Assembly: GCF_001632365.1 (NCBI RefSeq)
Contig: NW_024468514.1
Location: forward strand, 455,117-519,116
Source: Laetiporus sulphureus 93-53
Taxonomy: Eukaryota > Basidiomycota > Agaricomycetes > Polyporales > Laetiporaceae
Length of the DNA: 64,000 nucleotides
Reading direction: 5' to 3'
Position numbers and translations under genes: made by a program. The notes under the pieces are model-generated. The model was not told where the DNA came from. It saw only the letters and a program-made list of their open reading frames with translations, and searched no databases. Every line of letters starts with the position of its first letter. Position 1 is the first letter of the stretch. Of the stretch, positions 46,501 to 56,322 are shown piece by piece.

Positions 46501-48861
46501 CTAAATTGTTCTCGGATGGCAATGGTCGCAATCCATATATGTCAGGAGTTCTGGCTTCAGCTGATCGAGACGGTTCACTCCAAGCAAACGCATGCTCGTC
46601 TCGATTTCCTCGCGCATGACTGCCGAGCGCGCGTCAGCATGCATGTTTCCCACGCAACACAGAACGAGACGCAGCGCACTCTGTATCACTCGCCGGCAGC
46701 CTTCCTCGCCCCAGATGCCATTCGCATACAGGAACGGGCGCCCGAGGCCGACACCGCGCGCGCCGAGGCAGAGCGCTTTGAGCACGTCCGTGCCGCGCCG
46801 CACGCCGCCGTCGATGTAGATGTCGTGATCGCGGATGAGATCCGGGCGCCGCTGATGGAGCTCGTATAGGACTTGCATGGGCGCAGGAGCACTGAAAACG
46901 GCACGATCAATAGATACCAGGATGAGCACAGACGAGGTGTGTACAAATCCAGCGATCGTCCTCCGTGATTGGAGATGATGATTCCGTTGACTCCATACTC
47001 GAAGGCTTTCTCGGCATCCTACGGTGGATGTTGGATATGCAGAATGTTTAACGGGCATATGAGTTACCTCTACACACTGAATGCCTTTGATGATGACGGG
47101 CAGCTTCGTGATCCGCCGCAGCCATGGAATGTCATTCCCTGTAATACACTCAGATGCTGCCACAATCGAGTAAATAAATGCAACACACAAGAGATGTCCG
47201 GATCCTGGTAGCCGGAGATGGCCTGCGCGCATCGTGAAGGGTGAGGCCCGAATCGCGTAGGTGTCAAACCAGCTTACATGCGCTACCCCGAGACCGTTAC
47301 CCGTGCTAGAGCTGCCGAACGCCGCTGGCATGTCCTGGCGAGTGATATGAGTCAGAGCGTCAGCGAGAACTTAATTCTCGCTAGTTGTACCTGCAAGTCA
47401 GCAGCCTTCGCCCTTTGATCAAGCTCTCGCTTCCCAGCTACAGCGGAATCTACCGTCAGCATGATGGCCTTGAAACCCTGAGCCTCAACACGCTTGATAA
47501 GCGCTTCAGAGGCAGACCGGTCCTTGTTCAGATAAATCTATACGGGGATGCAGAAGTCCGTCATGCTTGCGAACGATGCGGCTTGCCTGAAAGACGAGAT
47601 TTTGTCCAGGAAGCGTGGCAGACATGCATTCTTCCGTCGAGAAACTTGCATTGTTGGAAATCTGCGCCGACAAATGGTCAACCTTTGATGCGTGCTTGCT
47701 CTATGCAAGAGCAATTCGCGCACGCTCTGGATGATGCCCTCTTGCCCAGCCGCGCGGATCGCGTTCATCTCTCCGTCCGGATGTCCTAATCTCATGATCG
47801 CAGCAGGGCATATAAAGATGGGAAGCGATGAGGGTAGACCAAAGAGCGTAGTGGCGGTGGACACCTCTGAGACTTTTCGCATTCTGATCGGCCTGGAGGT
47901 AAGAGGTGGTATTCATGTAGCAAGGAAGGAGCGTACACGCGTGGTCGGAACCAGAATCGTTTGAACGCGGAACTATTCTCCTGGTAACCTATCGCAAGCT
48001 CATCAGAGAGATCTCGAAAAGGTAGCGAGGGGACTCAACTATTCTCATCATCTGCGGTCGAGCGGTAGTACGCCCAGGCAGTTCGCGTCAAGACTTTCTC
48101 CGACAGAATCTTAGAATTCGGTCAATGTCTGAGCTGCGTCATGAGGGGCAATGCCTGGGTTACCTCGATATCGCGCAGATTCAATGCCGCTGAAGGTGGA
48201 GGTAACAGTTTTCTTGCCTCTGCTATTCTCAGCTCCTCTTCCGTGGGGCGGTAAACAACTTGAGGCATTGTGGCTGGGTCAACGGGACCGAGATGTGCTT
48301 CCATAGGTAAATGCTGCAGCGTGCCAGGGGGATGTATGGGTGAGAACGCTTTACTACACGAACCATTTTGTCACCAGTTAGCACACAAAATCTGTGAAGA
48401 ACTAAACGCACGTTGCATCCTTTCCGGCGTTTTTCAAAATTACTGCCGCGCCAGCCGGGTGCCATTCCAGGACAGACGTGGCATCGTATACTTGACCCTC
48501 GATGATGACCCAGCAGCTTTCTCGTGTATTGTGCCTTTTCACCTCTTCAAAAGAAATGTACCTCGAAGCAGGTCCACTTGGAGGTGGAACGCCTCTTGGT
48601 GGTGCATCGAGATTTACCGGAGTAAGGAAGCTAGACCATGTCTGCGTGCCAGGGCCTGTCAGCACACTTCAGGCCTCAACAGTATGAAATTACATAGTAT
48701 CCAAGCAGTGTTAGTGATCCTCCAGCGATTATTGATGCTTTAACCATCGCGTTTCTCGCTTGTCCATGAGCATCTCCATTCCGAGCAATCAAAGTGGAAT
48801 GTGATTGCAGGCCTACTCTGCGACACGTGGGCAGGAAACTTCTGGTCAAACGAGAAAACAT
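46501..48861 (-). CDS. CYB2: Flavocytochrome b2, L-lactate dehydrogenase (cytochrome)
   Basis: A minus-strand gene from ATG 48861 to TAG at 46501, about ten exons. The N-terminus (MFSRLTRSFLPTCRRVGL) looks like a mitochondrial presequence, with a hydrophobic sorting segment IIAGGSLTLLGYYT as in proteins sent to the intermembrane space. Next is a cytochrome b5 domain (SFEEVKRHNTRESCWVIIEG, LEWHPAGAAVILKNAGKDAT, FSPIHPPGTL) with both haem-ligand histidines, one in HPAG where HPGG is usual. The FMN barrel follows: FKRFWFRPRVMRKVSEVSTA, FICPAAIMRLGHPDGEMNAI, GIIISNHGGRSLDFAPAP, IYIDGGVRRGTDVLKALCLG, GVGLGRPFLYA. The family oxidises L-lactate to pyruvate and passes electrons to cytochrome c. Key FMN-site motifs are present, so it should be active. 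Confidence 0.9.
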
Positions 48862-50930
48862 CCTAAGAGATTCAGAGAGAGAACCCCGGAGTCGAAGATA
48901 TGAGGAGGTAGCGATTGAAATCTTGCGTTCCAGTATCTACGGGAATTTATGGTGACCAACGGCGAGCCTGCGCGCTGGCTCGCGCCTGTCGCCATCACCA
49001 TCACATGGGCGCGTCTGACCGGGAGCTCGGACCGGTATCCGCGGTTGGCGCGTAGCGTCACATATGTCACGCCCCTCAACCATCACGGCCTGCAACCCGC
49101 TATAACGTTCAATGCATTTTCTATTACTAGCTCGTTTGACATACTCCTCTGCTCTGATTTTCATTGTCTGTGAGGCCGCGTTACATCTCAACGTTCAGTC
49201 GCCGATTTTTGAGCCGCAATTGACGTGAATCCAGCTATTGGTCTCCTCGGCTGATCCACCAAATATGCGAGGGGATCAATCGAGCACAGCTGTTGATGCT
49301 TCAGGACGCGACGAAGTAAGTTGTTAAGTGCAGCATGAGGTTTTAATGTCATTCAAGCGTGAATTCCGAACAGGTACACTTACTGGATGTGAATCCCGCA
49401 GTGCTGTACCATCGTACAGCATATACGCTCAATGTGGCTGTGAGTCAAGTACCGATGCCGACAGCACAAGTAGCACATCTAGGATGATACGTTGGCTCGG
49501 CCGCATACATGTGTTCTCTCATCGGACGAATGCGAAAGCGAGGTGCTATAGCATACGACGTGGTTCAGGCCAATCGCATGTTTTAGAATTCCGGTGCTTT
49601 GAAAAGGAAACGGGCATGCGTATCCTTGCACTGACTTCTGTCGATATTGACGCTCATTTTGCAGTACCCCTACGGTCTACTTTATGGGTTATTTTTGGAC
49701 CCATAAAGGCGCCACGTCATCTCCACACGACGGGGGAGTCTAAACAATGGAGAAATCGAAACAAAAAACTCAAACTTGTACCAACAGTGTATCCTACCAG
49801 TGAAAGGACATACATGCAAGCGGCAAAGGACGGCAAAAGCCCCCGCATGATCGAACCTGTGAGACCGCAGTGAGTTAGCACGTTCAACTTTCGTCCACTA
49901 ACGTCATGTTGGCGGCATTTCGTACGAGACTCGAAAGCGCCTTTCAGTGCTTCCAGTCGTGATGGCGCTGCAGGTGGCTTGATCAGCTTCCCTGTCTCAT
50001 GCTCTTCTTGTCGTCGGTTTCTATTCACACCGGTTCTAGGGAAGGAATCTCATTGTTTCGCGTTGTATAGTTTTGAAATGTTCGACTGGCTACGGGCTTC
50101 GCTTCTATCTGATGATTTTTTCAATATGTGGTTCAGGCCCTGCTGCTTCGAGCCACAGGCCGCCCATCTAGTATTCGAATTCCAAAACACGTTCGTAGTG
50201 TGTCAGCCGAGCTCCGTTACCCTCATTCCGCACACCCTTCCCCCCTTTCGACAGACATGCTAGTCGCTCAAGTTCAGAAGTACACATATCATTCGTGGCT
50301 TTACTGCGATATGGACTGATCAGGTATTGTTACGTTCACGACTGTATGCAGCCCCGATTGCTCACTGCAAGTACACAGAGTAACTGTTTTAGACAAAGCT
50401 CAGGAAAGTCTCCGAAGCGACCACGCATCGCGCAGATCTACAAAGTACATGGTATCGATCACGATACTGAATGTCCGATGGTAATACTATCATTGGAACT
50501 GCCTTATACAGAACTTTGAAGGTGAGCGATGAATGCGATTTGTCGTTCAATCGACGAATGATGATGATCAGTAACTCAATGTGTAGAATCATGATCTGGT
50601 TAGAGGAGACTGCGGCCAGTGGTCGTGCTAGTCCTTTTCTAGGTCATGCTAGTCCTTTTCTGAATTCTCACGCGCCGAATCTATATATGCGGAGGATATT
50701 CGGATAGAGATGGGCATCGCTCTATTCATCCAAGCATGACTTCTTCGCCAATGTATGCCGGACCCCTTGTCGCACTATGCCGGTGCCACCATCGAGAGAT
50801 ACAATTCGAGCTTCAAAGCTCGCTCCCTCCTAGGCTACCTGTGCCTTTTCTTCGCGCCATCGGGATCGCATGCGAATCGCTCATGACGTGGCTACACTAT
50901 CGTTAACGCAGCTCGACTCAACAGCCCAGG
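48862..50930. other. Gap without a recognised gene
   Basis: Short frames only. A minus-strand stretch at 49890-50028 (HETGKLIKPPAAPSRLEALK) looks exon-like but could not be extended. Two copies of tgctagtccttttct lie at about 50626-50660. Confidence 0.35.
49680..49708. repeat. Perfect 10-bp hairpin
   Basis: ctttatgggt and acccataaag are perfect mirror arms around a 9-base T/G-rich loop. It lies in a non-coding stretch; role unknown. Confidence 0.6.
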
Positions 50931-50956
50931 ACTCCTCCCAAGCGCTGACTCTGATG

Positions 50957-51573
50957 CCCCAAGATGTGAAGATCGGCATTATTGGAGGCGGATGGGAGGG
51001 CTGTATGCTGCGACGATGCTCGAGTCTCTCGGCTTCAATTATGAAGTGCTTCAGGCTTCAGACCGACTAGGAGGCAGACAGGTTCTCAAACGCCGCATAA
51101 GATTATTTCGTTCGTGACATTCTTGTATTCGTTTTGTGACAAGTGATAACCTATTTTCATGGGTAAGATGATTGCTCTTCTGTTTTAAACTTCTATGCTC
51201 ACGGTTTTTCTCTGACAGTTTCTTTGGCTCAGGCCAATTTCCCCCAGTTTACGAGAACTTGACACGTCCCGCTGCTAATGGCGGATTTCGTTTTGCCGGT
51301 GAAGCCGTCAACGCTCGTCATGGGTGAGCATACATACGTCTGCATCGAAAGTCGAGCGTTGCTGAAATGCCGCAGGTGGGTGGAAGGAGCGCTTGATGCA
51401 TCCTGGCGTACTGTAGAGGAAATTATAAGATTTAGTTTCACCGGCGACGACAGGTTCAGGCTGCTCAACAAGTTTCATGGGCTGTGGGGCAGAAACCCAG
51501 ATTGGCTTTACGGCGAGACGGAAGTACAAATTGTGGCATCATGTGTCCTGCAGGAATGGGCTGCAGCCTATTA
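50957..51573 (+). pseudogene. Flavin amine oxidase relic, centre deleted
   Basis: The N-terminal FAD motif is legible: MPQDVKIGIIGGGW, then after a one-base shift GLYAATMLESLGFNYEVLQA and SDRLGGRQ. It is followed, only about 150 bases on, by the C-terminal part FGSGQFPPVYENL, NGGFRFAGEAVNARHG, then after an intron WVEGALDASWRTVEEIIRF. In intact monoamine-oxidase-type enzymes these two pieces are separated by about 300-400 residues, which are missing here. The single-base loss (near 50997) and the deletion make a working oxidase impossible. Confidence 0.75.
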
Positions 51574-52705
51574 GTGAGTTCGTGGTTCATTTGATACATC
51601 ACTTTCTCCTCAGCTTCTTGATAGGCTATCAACAGGCGACTCGTCTCAATTGAAATTGATTAAAAGAACGTTCACACTCTAAGGCGGTTTCTAAGATCAT
51701 GTACAACACGCTGAAGATGATGATAACACTGTTTTTCTTGCCTATGGATCTCGCCGCTAAAACTGTGGCGTACTTTGTCCAGCTTCAAATGGCATGCGTG
51801 TGGTACACCAGAATGGGCTCATAGATGTAGGTCTTCGTCCAGATTGTGCAGAATATCGATTTCTAGCTGTTTATTCAGATCCAGGACACCTGTGATTCGC
51901 GGGAGAAGATCGGCCCTGCCATTGTCAGTTTGCCAAGGAACGCTATTGATCTGTGTATACGGACGCAGGGAGAGTCATCGCATGGCACGGCACTTGTCAT
52001 GTATATTTGAACCTTGGTCCTGTCCGAAGCTCCTGCTGTGCCGAAGCTGTCGAGGAGATAGCGGCGCAAAAGTGGACAATGTCATGTCGTGCCCAGCCTT
52101 TTCGCTCCCGAGGGAAGGGATACCATCGATACCAATCTCACGGCATGTACATCTCTGCGATGCGCGCCATGTGGCGAGTCGGCAACTTGTCTTCAGTAGT
52201 CTAGGGGATAGCACGCTTATCATGGGTACCGGGTACTTTCAATATTGCATGTAGTCGATCAGCGTTCGGTTTGGCCATTGCACGCACCAGCTTCGGGGAT
52301 AGCACGCTTATCATGGGTACCGGGTACTTTCAATATTGCATGTGGTCGATCAGCGTTCGGTTTGGCCATTGCACGCACCAGCTTCGACGCTCTTCTTGTA
52401 CTAGAATGTATTATTTGATGAAGTTTCGTCGTGAACGTAAGACGGGTGCAGTTGTCTGACAGGATGTTCCGTCTTCCCTCCGCCGCCGTTATCTGCAAAT
52501 CTGAGGATGAGCATTTTAAGCGGGATAGCACGCGAGTTACTATTCCGCCGGCAAGTCCGGAGTGATCTCGTAGACACCCACGTCCACAAATGTAGCCGCG
52601 GCGCTACTGCGACTCAATTCAAGCGAGCGCTGACGTTGTTATGTCATTTCGCAGGGGTCTCTTCTTCTCCAACAGCCATCGTCGCTGCGAGCGAGGCTGG
52701 TTTGG
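51574..52705. other. Gap upstream of the G-alpha gene
   Basis: No gene is recognised. A minus-strand segment near 51840-51960 (VPWQTDNGRADLLPRITG, VLDLNKQLEIDI) reads like protein but lacks a start or joined exons and may be another relic. The 91-bp duplication lies in this gap. Confidence 0.35.
52204..52385. repeat. 91-bp direct tandem duplication
   Basis: 52204-52294 and 52295-52385 are identical except for one base (gcatgtagtc versus gcatgtggtc). The near identity implies a recent event. Confidence 0.9.
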
Positions 52706-55056
52706 ATGACCGTCTACGTTGACAAGATGTTTACGGCCTATTCGCCCTCGACAGACCCTCTCGAGCTGGCGCTGGCGCCTCCTCCAGACGAGTCTGAGCA
52801 GGATCGCCGCAACAGACTCGCTGCCGAGGCAGAGGCGAAACGCATTTCAGACATCATCGACGAAGAGATCCAACGTCAGGAGAAGACAGAAAAGAAGGGC
52901 CCAAAGCCAATCAAGATCCTCCTGCTGGGTGAGTACGGTACAGCCACGAGATTGCAAAGCTCATTTGGGACGGTTTTCAGGCCAGAGCGAATCAGGTACG
53001 GTCTCATCTCATCTCACCTCCTGCACTGCAACCTGACATTATGCCTTGGTCGTCAGGGAAGTCCACGACACTGAAGAGTAAGTCCGTGATTGCAACAGCA
53101 AGTGATGCCGTCGTTGACCATCGTTCCAGATTTTCAGCTGATGAATTCACCAAAGGCGATTCAGTTGGCGCTTGTTTATGTGGCGTCTTCGCTGACTATC
53201 ACTCCTGTCCAGGCTTTCCGAGCCGAGCGCGCATCATGGCGTGCGGTGATTCATCTTAACGTCGTGCGTTCCATCCGACTCATCCTCGAGGCCATGTCCG
53301 ACGCGCACGCCGCCCAAGTTCCCGGCGCTAAATTCCTCACATCTCACTCCTCCACACGCGCGTCTAGCAGCCGCAGCCTACTCGATCCCGATGGTGGCAT
53401 CCCGCGCGCATTGCCACAGCTCACAGCAGAGCACCTCAAGCTCAAGATGCGGCTATCCCCCCTACTCCAGGTCGAGCAGGCACTCATTCGCAAGCTTACT
53501 CCGCCAGGTTCAGCCGAGTTCGAGGCGACACACCTCGCGCAGATGTCCAACGTGTCATACATGGACCGCATGCACGCCAAGGAAGTCGCGGTGAACACGA
53601 CCTTTGCGTGGAAGGGCATCTTCAGTAAGTTCATGTCCGATACCCGCGATAGTATCGACAGTAGAGAGGCGATAGACTGGGATGATCCAGAGGTATGCTT
53701 GGTGGAGCTCGCAGCGTGATGCGAGGTTGATGGATTTTAGGATCCGGGGAGGATCATTTATGCCTGCGGCGAGGACATGATCCGACTCTGGAACGATGAT
53801 ACTATTCAAGCGCTGTTGCGCGCACAGAATATACGCCTCGAAGATCAGCCTGGATTGTGCGTAATTATCGTATAAAGGCAATCATTGCTGCTAATGAGAT
53901 ATATCACAGCTTCCTAGACTCGTTAGATCGAGTCACGTCTCCTAGATATGTGCCGAGCGATGGTATGTCGCAGGAGATCCTCTAATGAAGCTCACACTGA
54001 ACTTGCTCTAGAGGATGTATTGCGCGCACGTTTAAAGACGTTGGGCGTAACGGAATACAGGTTCTCAATCAAAGAAGGCAAGCGTTCTTCTGTGGTTACG
54101 GCACGATGGCGTCGTTGACTGAACATCTAGGCAACATGGGAGGCGGTACTCGCGAATGGCGTATCTACGATGTCGGTGGTCACAGGTCTCTGGTACGTTC
54201 GGAGGACACTGTCCATGGATGATGCTGACACGTTAACGTATTCTATAGCGAGGTTTGCGCCCTACGTCCTAACCTTTGAGCGCTCACACTGATATACTAT
54301 TCTGTACTGTGCGATCTGTGCAGCGGCGTGGGCGCCATACTTTGACGACATGAAGTGAATTTCTCCTTGCATCCTTCAACCTGATTGAATGCTGACGCGT
54401 GATAGTGCGATCCTGTTCCTGGCACCCATCAGTTGCTTTGACCAAATGCTCGAGGAGGACGCAAACGTCAACAGATTGGTATGAGCATCATCGTTCCAAG
54501 TTCTCCCGATTTCGCGACTGAACATTACTTGTAGGAGGATTCTGTACTCTTGTGGAAGTCGATCGTGTCGAACCCGCTACTCAAGAAGACAAGCATCGTC
54601 TTGTTCCTGAACAAGGTCGACATCTTCAAAGCGAAGCTGGAGGCAGGCATCAAGCTTGGGAAGTACATCGTCTCGTACGGCAATCGGCCAAATGACTTTG
54701 AGAGCACGTCGAATTGTACGTGGGGCTCGACCATATCAACAGTTGCGAGAAAGGTGCACTGATGCTCGCTGTGCAGACCTGCGGCGGAAGTTCGCCCAAA
54801 TTCATAAGGAACGATCACCCGAGCAGCGGCAATTTTATTGCCATTTTACTACTGTAACCGTACGTCTACTCGTCTCTTCTCAAGTTCGGCCTTGACCAAG
54901 CGTACATATAGGATACCAAATCGACTCAGCACATCCTGGTTGATGGTAAGCATCCCTGAGCTGCATCCCCCTTCACGGCGTATATTTCAATATTGCTACA
55001 CAGTGCAGGATACCGTGATCATCAAGAATCTGAAAAATAGCAGTCTCATTGCTTGA
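52706..55056 (+). CDS. Atypical heterotrimeric G-protein alpha subunit
   Basis: Sixteen exons (first 52706-52928, last 55004-55056) sum to 1521 nt, 506 residues, against about 350 for canonical G-alpha. Micro-exons are 15 nt (52981-52995), 21 nt (53057-53077), 26 nt (53130-53155) and 4 nt (54249-54252). The P-loop spans four exons: LLLG|QSESG|KSTTLKN (canonical GAGESGKS). RLILEAMSDAHAAQ opens an enlarged helical domain. Switch regions: RLKTLGVTEYRF, then YDVGGHRSLRAAWAPYFDD, where the usual catalytic Gln is His. Guanine contacts: FLNKVD (for NKKD) and TTVTDT (for TCATDT). No MGxxxS myristoylation start and no Cys near the C-terminus (KNSSLIA). It probably sits near receptors as a signalling GTPase, but hydrolysis and membrane anchoring are likely changed. 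The intron at 54078-54130 is GC-AG; that at 53156-53212 may be. Confidence 0.9.
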
Positions 55057-56322
55057 GGTTACTTGACTTATTGGTGCTTTTTCTTGGCTGTATAACATAC
55101 TCGCGCTTGATACCTAAGTCTTCTGCGCTATGACTGTAATTTAGATACCTCCAGTGCGTCCGTTCTGATAAATCTATGTAGAATCTCGACTATAACCATC
55201 GACCGAACGGATGAAACCGCTGAAGGACCGATTCCGTTCAAAAGTCGAGAAGGTCATAAAGTCGCCAGCGGGACTAAGGCCTCGCACTCTTGGGAATTGT
55301 CCGATCCAGCGGTATTAAGAACCGGATAAGAAGCGGCCCCCGTCAGAATCGCGGCTGCAATCTCGTAGTACAATCCTCGGAACGCCCCCTTCGAGGAACA
55401 TTGCAGACTCCGGCAACTAGTCGCGCCATGCATATTCTGCCAGTCGCATTTGACCGGTTTATGCAAGGCCTCCCCACGTCAAGACATCGCAAGGTGACGA
55501 TAGAGAACCCAATGTTCGCCCCATCCCTGGTGTATACACGACGTCGCGATCTGTATTTCGGTCATGTTCTCGTTCCAGTCATCGTTCTGAACCCGTAGCA
55601 CGCAGAATCTGTTTCTCTTCTTTCTCCTTTCCTACGTCGCGAATCGTTTACTTCGCATACAACGCGCCAGCACGCGTCCAGTGCTCTCATCACGTATCTA
55701 ACATCACTTGTGTGCACTCTACCGGAGCCAAGGCGTTGGAACTCACGCACGACAGACACTGCAAGCTTCATCAGCAAGTGTAACCGTCCAGCCGCACCCG
55801 AAGTGTGCTTGCAATCGGCGTTCCAAGAATGTCGTATCTACTGCGTCGTGCAGGCAACCATGTTGTGCAGTACAATGATCATCGTTAGTTCGCCGGTTGG
55901 GCCTTAACAGAGTTCTGCCTCAAGTCCCTACCTATGGACAGCTGACGATGACCGCCGTAGACTGCTGGCGTGGAGACCATAGACGAGCGTATGGTCCGAC
56001 AGCTTCCGACAACTTCGAATTTGCTAGCCCGACTGACGAATCGCGCCCACGTGACCTACTGCAACTCCTATCCGAACCTTCGCTCGACACTCTTTCTCGT
56101 AGATTGTCGTGTGTTCTGCGCTGTTTTTCCTCATCTTGCTTGCTTTGATTTTTATACCTAACGCTATTACAAATGCTCTGATCTTGCTTTCGAAAATCTT
56201 GTATCAAAGGACGGATCTCGAGTTAGTTTGCATCTGTTGCCTACGGGTCGTTCCAGTCTTCGCGTCTTTTCAGTCACATCTATTCTCGCGTACAAGCATC
56301 TGTCTCACCAAAGGAAACAGTC
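55057..56322. other. Gap without a recognised gene
   Basis: Frames of up to about 100 codons overlap on both strands without motifs. It would contain the promoter of the RNA polymerase gene that follows. Confidence 0.4.
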
